Below are positions 44,492 through 53,347 of a stretch of DNA of 64,000 bases, piece after piece; position 1 is the stretch's first letter; each line of letters starts with the position of its first letter. Source of the DNA: Pseudomonas mandelii (GTDB lineage: Bacteria > Pseudomonadota > Gammaproteobacteria > Pseudomonadales > Pseudomonadaceae). Where the stretch lies: the NCBI RefSeq assembly GCF_006438925.1, contig NZ_RCZA01000010.1, positions 1 through 64,000 on the forward strand, read 5' to 3'. The notes beneath the pieces are model-generated. The model saw only the letters and a program-made list of their open reading frames with translations. It was not told the DNA's origin and searched no databases. Position numbers and translations under genes: made by a program.

Positions 44492-47347
44492 TCAGGCGTC
44501 CTGGTAGTCCGCAATCGACGGGCAGGCGCAGATCAGGTTGCGGTCGCCAAACACGTTGTCGACCCGACCTACAGGCGGCCAGTATTTGGCGTCGATCAAG
44601 GTTTCGAGTGGGTACACCGCTTGCTCACGGCTGTACGGATGCGTCCACTCGCCAACGATTTCCGCCGCGGTGTGCGGGGCGTTTTTCAGGGGGTTGTCGT
44701 CCTTGTCCAACGTGCCGTTTTCCACCGCGCGGATTTCTTCGCGGATGCGGATCATGGCGTCGCAGAAGCGGTCCAGTTCTTCCCTGGATTCGCTTTCGGT
44801 CGGCTCGATCATCAGCGTGCCGGCCACCGGGAACGACATGGTCGGGGCGTGGAAACCGAAGTCGATCAGGCGCTTGGCGACGTCATCGACGCTGATGCCG
44901 CTGCTGTCTTTCAGCGGACGCAGATCGAGGATGCATTCGTGTGCCACCAGGCCGTTGCTGCCGGTGTAGAGCACCGGGTAGTGCTCTTCGAGGCGACGGG
45001 AAATGTAGTTGGCATTGAGGATCGCCAGTTGCGATGCGCGTTTCAGCCCGGCGCCACCCATCATCCGAATGTACATCCAGGTAATCGGCAAAATGCTCGC
45101 GCTGCCGAACGGTGCCGCGCAGACCGCGCCTTCTTTGCGCTCCATGGTCCCGTGACCCGGGAGGAAAGGCGTCAGGTGCGATTTGACGCCAATCGGGCCA
45201 ACGCCCGGGCCGCCACCGCCGTGGGGAATGCAGAAGGTTTTGTGCAGGTTCAGGTGCGACACGTCGCCGCCGAACTTGCCCGGCGCGCAGAGGCCGACCA
45301 TCGCGTTCATGTTGGCGCCGTCGATGTACACCTGGCCGCCGTTGTCGTGAATGATGCCGCAGATTTCGCGGATGCCTTCTTCGAACACGCCGTGGGTCGA
45401 CGGGTAGGTGATCATCAGCGCGGCGAGGTGTTCTCGGTGCTCGATGGCCTTGGCGCGCAGGTCTTCGATGTCGACGTTGCCGCGGGCATCGCAGGCGGTC
45501 ACCACCACGCGCATGCCGGCCATGTTGGCGGTGGCCGGGTTGGTGCCGTGGGCCGAGGACGGGATCAGGCAGATGTCGCGACGGTCTTCGCCACGGCTCT
45601 GGTGATAAGCGCGGATCGCCAGCAGACCGGCGTATTCACCTTGCGAACCGGCGTTCGGTTGCAGCGAGATCGCGTCGTAACCGGTGGCGGCGCAGAGCAT
45701 CGCTTCCAGCTCGTCGGTCAGCTGCTGGTAGCCGGCGCTTTGCGCGGCCGGGGCGAACGGGTGCAGGGCGCCGAATTCAGCCCAGGTCACCGGGATCATT
45801 TCGCTGGCGGCGTTGAGTTTCATGGTGCAGGAACCCAGCGGGATCATGGTGCGATCCAGGGCCAGGTCCTTGTCGGCGAGCTTGCGCAGGTAGCGCATCA
45901 GCTCGGTTTCCGAGTGATAACGGTTGAACACCGGGTGGCTGAGGATTGGCGACTGGCGCACCAGGGCGGCCGGGATCGCGCTTTGCACGGTTGCAGCCAA
46001 TGCCGCGAAGTCCGGCAGGGGCTTGCCGTCGGCCAGCAGGGCCCACAGGGTTTCCACGTCGGCTTGCGAAGTGGTTTCGTCGAGGGACAGGCCCAGACGC
46101 TCAGCATCGACCACGCGCAGATTGATCTGTTTTGTACGTGCTTTTTCGTGCAATGCGGCAGTGTTGGCGCCGGTCATGATCGTCAGGGTGTCGAAGAAGT
46201 TTTCCTGTTCGACGCTCAGGCCCAGTGCGCTCAAGCCTTGGGCCAGAATAGCGGTCAGGTGATGCACGCGGTTGGCGATCTGCGTCAGGCCTTTTGGCCC
46301 GTGGTACACGGCGTACATGCTGGCGATGTTGGCCAGCAAGACTTGCGCGGTGCAGATGTTGCTGGTGGCCTTCTCGCGACGGATGTGTTGCTCGCGGGTC
46401 TGCATCGCCAGGCGCAGGGCCGGCTTGCCGAAACGGTCCACGGAGACACCGACCAAACGGCCCGGCATGTCGCGCTTGAACGCATCCTTGGTGGAGAAAT
46501 ACGCTGCGTGTGGACCACCGAAGCCCAGCGGCACGCCGAAGCGTTGCGCGCTGCCGATGGCGACGTCGGCGCCGAATTCACCCGGCGGGGTGAGCACGGT
46601 CAGGGCCAGCAGGTCGGCGGCGACCGCGACCAGCGCATTGACGGCGTGGAAACGTTCGGTCAGTTCGCGGTAGTCGAATACATCACCGTTGCTCGCCGGG
46701 TATTGCAGCAGGGCGCCGAAGAACGGCGTCACGTCCGTCAGTTCGCGCTCGTCACCGACGACCACGTCGATGCCCAACGGCTCGGCACGGGTGCGCAGTA
46801 CATCGAGGGTTTGCGGGTGGCAATGCACCGAGGCGAAGAACGCGTGGCTGCCCTTGTTCTTGCTCAGGCGTTTGCAGAAGGTCATCGCTTCGGCGGCGGC
46901 GGTGGCTTCATCCAGCAGCGAGGCGTTGGCGATCGGCAGGCCGGTGAGGTCGCTGATCAGGGTCTGGAAGTTCAGCAGCGCTTCGAGACGGCCTTGGGAA
47001 ATCTCCGGTTGGTATGGGGTGTAGGCGGTGTACCAGGCCGGGTTTTCCAGCAGGTTGCGCAGGATCGGCGACGGCGTGTGCGTGCCGTAGTAGCCCTGGC
47101 CGATGTAGGTCTTGAACAGCTGGTTTTTGCCGGCGATGGATTTGATCAAGGCCAGGGCGTCGGCTTCACTCAGGCCGTCTTCGAGGCCGAGGACGCTGGT
47201 GCCCTTGATGCTGTCGGGGATGACGCTGGCGCTCAGGGCTTCCAGGGAGTCGAAGCCGAGGCTGTTGAGCATGGCTTGCTCGTCGCCAGCGCGCGGGCCA
47301 ATGTGGCGGGCGATGAATTCGTTGCGGGTGTCGAGGAGGGTGGTCAT
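44492..47347 (-). CDS. gcvP: Glycine dehydrogenase (decarboxylating), P protein
   Basis: A 951-residue PLP enzyme, the P protein of the glycine cleavage system. It decarboxylates glycine and passes the aminomethyl group to lipoyl-GcvH. N- and C-terminal halves are homologous; the PLP lysine is K703 in NLHKTFCIPHGGGGPG. The start MTTLLDTRNEFIARHIGPR is typical, 10 bases after the gcvH stop. It is co-transcribed with gcvH and glyA under what looks like a sigma-54 promoter. A very long open frame on the opposite strand is a shadow of its GC-rich codons. Confidence 0.97.
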   Translation of the reverse strand: MTTLLDTRNEFIARHIGPRAGDEQAMLNSLGFDSLEALSASVIPDSIKGTSVLGLEDGLSEADALALIKSIAGKNQLFKTYIGQGYYGTHTPSPILRNLLENPAWYTAYTPYQPEISQGRLEALLNFQTLISDLTGLPIANASLLDEATAAAEAMTFCKRLSKNKGSHAFFASVHCHPQTLDVLRTRAEPLGIDVVVGDERELTDVTPFFGALLQYPASNGDVFDYRELTERFHAVNALVAVAADLLALTVLTPPGEFGADVAIGSAQRFGVPLGFGGPHAAYFSTKDAFKRDMPGRLVGVSVDRFGKPALRLAMQTREQHIRREKATSNICTAQVLLANIASMYAVYHGPKGLTQIANRVHHLTAILAQGLSALGLSVEQENFFDTLTIMTGANTAALHEKARTKQINLRVVDAERLGLSLDETTSQADVETLWALLADGKPLPDFAALAATVQSAIPAALVRQSPILSHPVFNRYHSETELMRYLRKLADKDLALDRTMIPLGSCTMKLNAASEMIPVTWAEFGALHPFAPAAQSAGYQQLTDELEAMLCAATGYDAISLQPNAGSQGEYAGLLAIRAYHQSRGEDRRDICLIPSSAHGTNPATANMAGMRVVVTACDARGNVDIEDLRAKAIEHREHLAALMITYPSTHGVFEEGIREICGIIHDNGGQVYIDGANMNAMVGLCAPGKFGGDVSHLNLHKTFCIPHGGGGPGVGPIGVKSHLTPFLPGHGTMERKEGAVCAAPFGSASILPITWMYIRMMGGAGLKRASQLAILNANYISRRLEEHYPVLYTGSNGLVAHECILDLRPLKDSSGISVDDVAKRLIDFGFHAPTMSFPVAGTLMIEPTESESREELDRFCDAMIRIREEIRAVENGTLDKDDNPLKNAPHTAAEIVGEWTHPYSREQAVYPLETLIDAKYWPPVGRVDNVFGDRNLICACPSIADYQDA

Positions 47348-47357
47348 ACGCAAATCC

Positions 47358-47735
47358 TCAAGCGTCGTCGTTGGTCAGGCGCTCGTAAGCGGCCTGGTCG
47401 AGCAGGGCGTCCATTGCACGCGTGTCGCTGGGGCGCATACGGAAGAACCAGCCCTCACCCAGTGCGTCTTCGTTGATCAATTCGGGAGAGCTTTCCAGCG
47501 TCGAATTCACCTCGACCACTTCGCCGTCCAGCGGCATGTACACGCTGCTGGCAGCTTTCACCGACTCGAGCACCGCTACTTCATCGCCAGCGCCGAAGGT
47601 GCGCAGCTCAGGCATCTGAACGAAGACCACGTCACCCAGCGCCTGCTGGGCATAAGCGGTGATCCCCACAGTGATCAGGCCATCGCTCTCAAGACGCAGC
47701 CATTCGTGATCGACGGTAAAACGCAATTCGCTCAT
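47358..47735 (-). CDS. gcvH: Glycine cleavage system H protein
   Basis: A 125-residue lipoyl carrier shuttling the aminomethyl intermediate between P, T and L proteins. The lipoylated lysine is K60 in VLESVKAASSVY, and HEWLR near the N-terminus is typical. GAGGAG six bases upstream sets the start. It is the first gene of the operon; sigma-54, IHF and palindromic sites lie within the 270 bases upstream. The T protein gene is not adjacent in this window. Confidence 0.96.
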   Translation of the reverse strand: MSELRFTVDHEWLRLESDGLITVGITAYAQQALGDVVFVQMPELRTFGAGDEVAVLESVKAASSVYMPLDGEVVEVNSTLESSPELINEDALGEGWFFRMRPSDTRAMDALLDQAAYERLTNDDA

Positions 47736-47829
47736 ATCAACTCCTCATTGTTCAGACTCATCCACTGCTGGTGGCGGATGGCGATTGGCAGGCTCGTGCC
47801 GGGCAGCGAGCGTGGCTTGAGGGTTGAAA

Positions 47830-47844
47830 GCAAGGGCGGTGCCA
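47830..47844 (-). promoter_or_regulatory. Sigma-54 promoter of gcvH-gcvP-glyA
   Basis: On the minus strand TGGCAC-CGCCC-TTGC matches the -24/-12 consensus TGGCAC-N5-TTGC at every defined position. It lies about 95 bases before the gcvH start codon, and a sigma-54 activator gene (gcsR) is immediately upstream. Confidence 0.85.
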
Positions 47845-47863
47845 ATCTTATTTATTTATTAAA

Positions 47864-47876
47864 AATCAATGAGTTG
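47864..47876. promoter_or_regulatory. IHF binding site
   Basis: AATCAATGAGTTG fits WATCAA-N4-TTR exactly and is flanked by an A/T tract (TTATTTATTTATT). It lies between the sigma-54 promoter and the upstream palindromes, where IHF would bend DNA to bring the activator to polymerase. Confidence 0.7.
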
Positions 47877-47909
47877 AGATGTTTTTAGCAGGATTGGTGC
47901 GCAGCTTCC

Positions 47910-47925
47910 GTATTGAAATCAATAC
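47910..47925. promoter_or_regulatory. Upstream activator palindrome 1 (putative GcsR site)
   Basis: GTATTGA-AA-TCAATAC, about 100 bases upstream of the predicted transcription start. On the minus strand it contains TTGATTTCAATAC, shared with one mismatch by the second palindrome. Confidence 0.55.
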
Positions 47926-47982
47926 AGACATGCGCAGAGGAGGGAGCGAAGTCTATGGCAGACACGTCGAGAGGGTTTTGTC

Positions 47983-48005
47983 TTGATTTCGATACGCTGT
48001 ATCGA
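47983..48005. promoter_or_regulatory. Upstream activator palindrome 2 (putative GcsR site)
   Basis: TCGATAC-GCT-GTATCGA, preceded by TTGATT so that the plus strand reads TTGATTTCGATAC. Its centre is about 80 bases from palindrome 1. Confidence 0.5.
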
Positions 48006-48023
48006 TTTTAAGACGCCTATCTC

Positions 48024-48113
48024 CGTGGGAGCGAGCCTGCTCGCGAAGAGGGAGTGTCAGTCGATATTTATGTCGCCTGTCACACCGCTTTCGCGAGCAG
48101 GCTCGCTCCCACA
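48024..48113. repeat. REP doublet (REPIN) between gcsR and the gcv promoter
   Basis: GTGGGAGCGAGCCTGCTCGC at the left faces GCGAGCAGGCTCGCTCCCAC at the right across about 45 bases that include TGTCGCCTGTCACACCGC. It has the same architecture as the element at 53348. Confidence 0.92.
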
Positions 48114-48153
48114 GGGTCAGTGTTGGTGGCGGGATTGTGTTCCGGTAGAGGCT

Positions 48154-49662
48154 TCACGGCTTGTTCGGAATGCCGTATTTACGCAGCCGGATAGCGATGG
48201 CACTGTGCGAGGTTTGCAGGCGTGCCGCCAGTAAACGGCTGGAGGGATAACTGCTGTAAAGCTGCTCCAGCAAATTCTTTTCAAACCCTTCGACGGCATC
48301 CTCCAGGCTGCCGACCTCGCCGTCGTTTTTGCGCTCGACGGCGGTGCGGGCGATGTCGAGGTCGTCGATGTCCACCAGCGGGTTTTCGCAAATGGCAGCG
48401 GCGCGGAAGATCACGTTTTGCAGTTGCCGCACATTGCCCGGCCAGCGGTTGCCGAGCAATGCCGGATAGGTCCCGGGCGCCAGGCGACAGACCGGACGCT
48501 GGATCTGCGCGCACGCCTGCTGCATGAAGTGGTTGGCCATCAACAGGATGTCGTGACCGCGCTCGCGCAACGGTGGCACTTGCAGGTTGAGCACATTGAG
48601 GCGGTAGAACAGGTCCTCGCGAAAGCTGCCTTCGCTGACCATTTTTTCCAGATCACGGTGGGTCGCGCTGAGGACCCGCACGTTGACCTTGACCTCACGA
48701 TCGCCACCCACCCGACGGAAGCAGCCGTCGCTTAAAAAGCGCAGCAACTTGGCTTGCAGGTAGGGCGACATTTCGCCGACTTCGTCGAGGAACACCGTGC
48801 CCTGGTCGGCCAGTTCCAGCAGGCCGAGTTTGCCGCCGCGCTGGGCACCGGTGAAGGCGCCCGCGGCATAGCCGAACAGCTCGCTTTCGGCGAGGCTCTC
48901 CGGCAGTGCCGCGCAGTTCAGGGCCAGAAAGGGTGAGTCATGCCGTGCGCTGATCGCGTGGCAGGCGCGGGCGACCAACTCTTTCCCGGTGCCGGTTTCG
49001 CCCTGAATCAGCAGCGGTGCGTCGAGTGTTGCCACGCGCTGGGCACGGGCCTTGAGGGTCCGAATCGCCGGTGACTCGCCGAGCAGCGCGTCGAAACCTT
49101 CGGCATGGTCATGATGCAGCGCCGAGAGGCGTTCACCGATGCGGTTCGGTTGATACAGGGTCAGCAGGGCGCCAGCATCGGTGATCGGCATGGCGTCCAG
49201 CAGCAGCGTCTGGCCACCGAGGCTGACCTCATGCATGGGCAGGCGAAAACCGTGTTCGATCAATGTGCGTTGCAAGGCGGGATCATCGAAGAGCGCCGTC
49301 AATGGCTCACCGGCCGGTTCTCGACCGCACAGAGAAATCAGCGCTGGATTGGCCAGCAGCACATGACCACGCTCATCCACCGCCAACACCGGGTCGGTGC
49401 TGGCAGCCAGCAAGGCATCGAGTTGCAAGCGTCGGCGCTGCCCCGGGAGGATGTCGACCATCGTCACCGCTTGCACGCCCCGCACCCCAAGAAAAGCCTC
49501 GCGCAACTCCTCCAGCACATCGGTGCCGAGGGTGGGCGCATCGATGTAAACGTTGGGCGGTACCATCTCGACGGCATCCAGGTTGAAACGGCGCCCACCG
49601 AGCAGGGCCAGCACTTCCTGGGTGATGCCGACTCGGTCGATGAAGGTGACGTGGATGCGCAT
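48154..49662 (-). CDS. gcsR: Sigma-54-dependent enhancer-binding protein GcsR (TyrR-like)
   Basis: A 502-residue regulator with TyrR-like domains: ACT domain (MRIHVTFIDRVGITQEVLALLGG, residues 1-70), PAS domain (STDPVLAVDERGHVLLANPAL, about 85-180), AAA+ domain (Walker A GETGTGKE, the sigma-54 contact loop GAFTGA, Walker B VFLDEVGEMS, arginine finger region) and a C-terminal Fis/TyrR-type helix-turn-helix (AARLQTSHSAIAIRLRKYGI). The intact GAFTGA means it can open sigma-54 promoters. P. aeruginosa GcsR activates its gcvH2-gcvP2-glyA2 operon in response to glycine; the same gene order and a consensus sigma-54 site before gcvH here support the same job. Confidence 0.93.
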   Translation of the reverse strand: MRIHVTFIDRVGITQEVLALLGGRRFNLDAVEMVPPNVYIDAPTLGTDVLEELREAFLGVRGVQAVTMVDILPGQRRRLQLDALLAASTDPVLAVDERGHVLLANPALISLCGREPAGEPLTALFDDPALQRTLIEHGFRLPMHEVSLGGQTLLLDAMPITDAGALLTLYQPNRIGERLSALHHDHAEGFDALLGESPAIRTLKARAQRVATLDAPLLIQGETGTGKELVARACHAISARHDSPFLALNCAALPESLAESELFGYAAGAFTGAQRGGKLGLLELADQGTVFLDEVGEMSPYLQAKLLRFLSDGCFRRVGGDREVKVNVRVLSATHRDLEKMVSEGSFREDLFYRLNVLNLQVPPLRERGHDILLMANHFMQQACAQIQRPVCRLAPGTYPALLGNRWPGNVRQLQNVIFRAAAICENPLVDIDDLDIARTAVERKNDGEVGSLEDAVEGFEKNLLEQLYSSYPSSRLLAARLQTSHSAIAIRLRKYGIPNKP

Positions 49663-49718
49663 AGGTGGCCTGCAAGGGTTACGAACAGAGTGAGTATGAC
49701 CGGCACCAGCAGTGTCTG

Positions 49719-50633
49719 TCAGGTGGTGCCGGTGGTGCGCGAACAGGCGGCCAGATCCTCAAGGAACGCCTGAAGGATCGGCGGCGGGGCAGTGCCCCGT
49801 CGGGTGATCACGTCGAACGGCGACATCAGTTGCAAGCTGGTGGGCGCCAGTTGGTGCATCTCGCCGGTCTTGATCCACTGGGCGGCGAAGTGCATCGGCA
49901 GAAAGCCCAGATAGGCGCCGGAGATCAGCAGAATGGCCAAAGCCTCGATGTTGTCCACGGTCGCGGCGGCCTTGCTGACGCCCAGGTGCTCCAGGTCGTA
50001 TTGCTGCATGTAACCCCTGACGACAATCCGGCTCGCGGCAATCTCTTCGAGCAGTTCGTCGCCCTCGGCCTTGCTGCCATACAGCGGATGCCGCCGCCCG
50101 CAATACAACCCCAGTGCTTCCTGATACAGCGGTGAGTGCAGCAGGCCCGGAACGTAGATCGGGAAGTGCCCGATGGCCAGGTGCAGGCGGCCATCGAGTA
50201 CGCGTTCTTCCAGTTCCGCGGGGGTGCCGACGTACACGTTCAGGTGCACATCATGCCCTCTGGATACGAAGCGCTGGGTGGTGCGCGGCAGTGGAGAATC
50301 GGGGTCGGTAATGGTGGTGTCGATGATCCCCAGATTGAGCTTGCCGCTGATGTGCTGCTTGAGCACGTCAGCGTCCATGCAGAAATTTTCGACCGCCGAG
50401 AGCAGACGCTGAGTGGCTTCGTGGATCGCCACGCCTTGCTCAGTCAGGCGAAAGCCGCTGCGCCCGCGTTGACAGAGCTTGACCCCTAGCCGGGTTTCCA
50501 GATGAGTCATCTGTTCGCTGATGGTTGATTGGCCGGCATTCAACGCCGCCTGCGCGGCGGAAAAGCCCCCGCACCTGACAATCGTGGCAAACACCCTGAG
50601 CAGTTTCAGATCGACATCGTGCAGCGGGATCAC
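49719..50633 (-). CDS. LysR family transcriptional regulator (GbuR-like)
   Basis: A 304-residue LysR protein: winged helix-turn-helix (FSAAQAALNAGQSTISEQMTHLETRLGVKLCQRG, residues 24-57) and an effector-binding domain. It starts with GTG. It is divergent from the ureohydrolase gene, as GbuR and GpuR are from gbuA and gpuA in P. aeruginosa, and so probably activates that gene when a guanidino acid is present. A candidate LysR box is in the shared interval. No ligand residues can be assigned from sequence alone. Confidence 0.9.
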   Translation of the reverse strand: MIPLHDVDLKLLRVFATIVRCGGFSAAQAALNAGQSTISEQMTHLETRLGVKLCQRGRSGFRLTEQGVAIHEATQRLLSAVENFCMDADVLKQHISGKLNLGIIDTTITDPDSPLPRTTQRFVSRGHDVHLNVYVGTPAELEERVLDGRLHLAIGHFPIYVPGLLHSPLYQEALGLYCGRRHPLYGSKAEGDELLEEIAASRIVVRGYMQQYDLEHLGVSKAAATVDNIEALAILLISGAYLGFLPMHFAAQWIKTGEMHQLAPTSLQLMSPFDVITRRGTAPPPILQAFLEDLAACSRTTGTT

Positions 50634-50657
50634 CTTGAACCTCCCGCGTGTGGATGC

Positions 50658-50672
50658 ATCGGTAATGCCGAT
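50658..50672. promoter_or_regulatory. Candidate LysR box (ATCGG-N5-CCGAT)
   Basis: A perfect inverted repeat with five-base arms that contains T-N11-A, 24 bases before the regulator start and 112 before the ureohydrolase start. Confidence 0.5.
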
Positions 50673-50784
50673 ATGAGTATCTGATGTTTAGCATTTTTTC
50701 CACGAAAACCTGCGCCCATAGTCATTTCAACGGCGGTCGCCTTCCAAGTCCGCCAGCTGATAACAAGAATTGGAGATGCCTGAA

Positions 50785-51789
50785 ATGTCGAACAACGGTT
50801 ATGAATCCGGTCGCCTGAACCTGCCATTCGTGGGTCACTGCACCTTTGGCAAATCCCCGGTGTGCACCGATTGGGATGCATTGGATGCGGACGTGGCGGT
50901 CCTCGGCGTGCCCAACGACATGGGCACCCAGTGGCGTTCCGGCGCACGCTTCGGACCACGCGGCATTCGTGAGGCATCGACCCTGTTTTCCTTCGGCCAT
51001 GCCGGCGCCTACGACCACGAAGACGACGTCATGTACTTGACCGCCGCCGATGTGCGCATGGTCGATGTGGGTGACGCCGATATCGTGCACACCGACATGG
51101 TCACCAGTAACGAGAACACCGAGTACGCCGTGCGCAAGATTCTGGATGCCGGCGTCATGCCGGTTGTACTCGGTGGCGATCACTCGGTTCACGCGCCGGT
51201 GATCAAGGCGTTCGAGGGCCGTGGCCCGATCCACATCATCCACTTCGACGCGCACCTGGACTTCGTCGATGAACGTCATGGCGTTCGCTACGGCCATGGC
51301 AACCCGCTGCGCCGCGCGTCGGAAATGAACCACATTGTCGGCATGACCCAGATGGGTATCCGCAACGTGTCTTCGTCCAATCGCGATGACTACGAAGCGG
51401 CCCATGCGGCCGGCTCGAAGATCCTTTCGGTCCGTGATGTGCGCCGCCTCGGCGTCGAAGGTGTGCTGGCGTTGATCCCGCAGAACATCAACTACTACAT
51501 CACCATCGACATCGACGGTTTCGACCCGTCCATCGCCCCTGGCACCGGCACCCCAAGTCACGGCGGCTTCCTCTATTACGAAGTGCTGGAAATCATCCAG
51601 GCCCTGGCCAAACGCAGCAAAGGCAACATCGTTGGCATGGATCTGGTGGAGGTTGCACCGGTCTATGACCCTTCCGGCATGACCTCGATTCTGGCGGCGC
51701 AACTGCTGCTCAACAGCATCGGTTTCATCTTCCACGAGCGGGCTCAAGCTCGGCAAGTCACGAGCGAAACCACCACGGCCACGGCGTGA
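50785..51789 (+). CDS. speB: Ureohydrolase, agmatinase/guanidinobutyrase/guanidinopropionase type
   Basis: A 334-residue binuclear manganese enzyme that hydrolyses a guanidino group to urea and an amine. Metal ligands are in GGDHSVHAP (His), HFDAHLDF (Asp-His-Asp) and IDIDGFDPSIAPGTGTP (Asp-x-Asp). GGAG lies nine bases before the start. speB is the generic family symbol; the divergent LysR gene and the downstream aldehyde dehydrogenase, permease and GMC oxidoreductase resemble the gbuA/gpuA context more than arginine decarboxylase pathways. 4-Guanidinobutyrate or a close relative is therefore the favoured substrate. Exact specificity cannot be read from the sequence. Confidence 0.88.
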   Translation: MSNNGYESGRLNLPFVGHCTFGKSPVCTDWDALDADVAVLGVPNDMGTQWRSGARFGPRGIREASTLFSFGHAGAYDHEDDVMYLTAADVRMVDVGDADIVHTDMVTSNENTEYAVRKILDAGVMPVVLGGDHSVHAPVIKAFEGRGPIHIIHFDAHLDFVDERHGVRYGHGNPLRRASEMNHIVGMTQMGIRNVSSSNRDDYEAAHAAGSKILSVRDVRRLGVEGVLALIPQNINYYITIDIDGFDPSIAPGTGTPSHGGFLYYEVLEIIQALAKRSKGNIVGMDLVEVAPVYDPSGMTSILAAQLLLNSIGFIFHERAQARQVTSETTTATA

Positions 51790-51816
51790 TCCGACCGCCG
51801 CACAGAGGGAATAAAA

Positions 51817-53325
51817 ATGGACACGATCGTTAAGCAGTATCTCCAGAAATTTGGTGTATCCGAAGCCACCCAGACCTTCCTCAGCAAGGTTCAGAGGATG
51901 TTCATCGGTGGCGCCTTTGTCGAGGCCAGCGACGGGCAGACATCCGATGTTATCGAGCCGTCGACCGAGGGCCTGATCACGCGCATTCCGATGGGCACCA
52001 CACAGGATCTGGATCGCGCCGTGCAAGCCGCCCGGGCACAGTTTGACGGTGGCGCCTGGCGTCAGGCCAAACCGGCAGAACGCGAGCGGATGATGCAACG
52101 CCTGGCGGACTTGATTGAAAGCAACGCCGCCGAACTGGCGGAAATCGAATCGATCGACATGGGCAAGTCAGTCGCCTTCGCGCGGGATGTCGATATCCAG
52201 GGTACGGTCGATACGCTGCGTTATTTCGCCGGTTGGGCGACCAAGCTGCATGGCCGAACCGTTGAACCGTCGCTGCCGGGCAATTACCTGGCCTATACGC
52301 GCAAGGAAGCGGTAGGTGTGGTCGGGGCCATCGTGCCCTGGAACTTCCCGCTGCAAACCATGGCCTGGAAGCTCGGCGCGGCGCTGGCAACCGGTTGCAC
52401 CGTGGTGGTGAAACCCGCCGAATTGACCTCGCTGTCGGCCTTGCGCTTTGCCGAACTGGTTCAGGAAGCCGGCATCCCGGACGGGGTGATCAACATCGTG
52501 ACCGGACGCGGCAGCGTGATCGGTGCGGCGATGGCCACGCACCCCGGTATCGACAAGCTCACCTTCACCGGCTCGACCCCGGTCGGCCGTACCGTCGGCC
52601 GCGCCGCGCTGGACGAAATGAAGCGACTAACCCTCGAACTCGGAGGAAAATCACCGGTAATCGTATTGGCCGATGCCGACGTGCCGGCCGCCGCCCAGGC
52701 CATTGCCAACGGCGTGTTTTTCAACTCGGGTCAGGTGTGCGATGCCGGTACGCGGGCCTATATTCATCGCAGCGTCTACGACGAATTCCTGCGCGAACTG
52801 ATCGCCTACACCCGCACGCTGAAAATCGCACCGGGTCTGGATCCAGACTGCTTCATCAGCCCGTTGGTCTCGGCGTTGCAGAAGGAGCGAGTGACCGATT
52901 ACATCGAAACCGGCAAGCAAGAAGGTGCCGAACTGGTCTACGGCGGCCAGCCTGTCGAAGGCCCCGGTTTCTTCGTCGAACCGACCATTTTTGCCCATTG
53001 CCGCAACGACATGCGCATCGTCCAGGAAGAGATCTTCGGTCCGGTGCTGGTCACCGCACCGTTCGACGATGAAGAAGAGGCCTTGGCCCTGGCCAATGAC
53101 TCGCCTTACGGCCTGGCGGCGGCACTGTATTCCAATGACCTTGGAAAGGTGCACAGCCTGATCCCACGGTTGAAAGCGGGTTCGGTCTACGTCAACGCCC
53201 ACGGCACCCTCGACCCGTCGATGCCGTTCGGTGGCTACAAGCAGTCCGGATTCGGCAAGGATCTGGGTGCGGAGCAGCTCGATTACCTGCTGGAGACCAA
53301 GGCGGTCTGGATCACACTTCCCTGA
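51817..53325 (+). CDS. NAD+-dependent aldehyde dehydrogenase
   Basis: A 502-residue aldehyde dehydrogenase of the betaine/aminobutyraldehyde class. The N-terminal Rossmann contact is VGAIVPWNFPLQTMAWKLG, the general base is in LELGGKSPVIV and the catalytic Cys in FFNSGQVCDAGTRAY. The closing PFGGYKQSGFGKDLG is also typical. It starts 27 bases after the ureohydrolase gene with GAGGGA seven bases before its ATG. The likely substrate is the guanidino or amino aldehyde made by the GMC dehydrogenase downstream, giving the acid that the ureohydrolase cleaves; this order is inferred. Confidence 0.92.
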   Translation: MDTIVKQYLQKFGVSEATQTFLSKVQRMFIGGAFVEASDGQTSDVIEPSTEGLITRIPMGTTQDLDRAVQAARAQFDGGAWRQAKPAERERMMQRLADLIESNAAELAEIESIDMGKSVAFARDVDIQGTVDTLRYFAGWATKLHGRTVEPSLPGNYLAYTRKEAVGVVGAIVPWNFPLQTMAWKLGAALATGCTVVVKPAELTSLSALRFAELVQEAGIPDGVINIVTGRGSVIGAAMATHPGIDKLTFTGSTPVGRTVGRAALDEMKRLTLELGGKSPVIVLADADVPAAAQAIANGVFFNSGQVCDAGTRAYIHRSVYDEFLRELIAYTRTLKIAPGLDPDCFISPLVSALQKERVTDYIETGKQEGAELVYGGQPVEGPGFFVEPTIFAHCRNDMRIVQEEIFGPVLVTAPFDDEEEALALANDSPYGLAAALYSNDLGKVHSLIPRLKAGSVYVNAHGTLDPSMPFGGYKQSGFGKDLGAEQLDYLLETKAVWITLP

Positions 53326-53347
53326 GTCAAGGCTGACTCAAATCCCA

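Noticed and set aside
44486..47476. A 996-codon open frame on the plus strand opposite gcvP
   Set aside because: Its translation is rich in His, Arg, Val and Gln with no domains; it is the antisense shadow of GC-rich gcvP codons.
47736..47829. Glycine riboswitch in the gcvH leader
   Set aside because: The leader is only about 85 bases from the predicted start and shows no tandem aptamer-like structure.
50722..52098. A 458-codon minus-strand frame opposite the ureohydrolase gene
   Set aside because: Same shadow effect; the plus-strand gene has all catalytic motifs.
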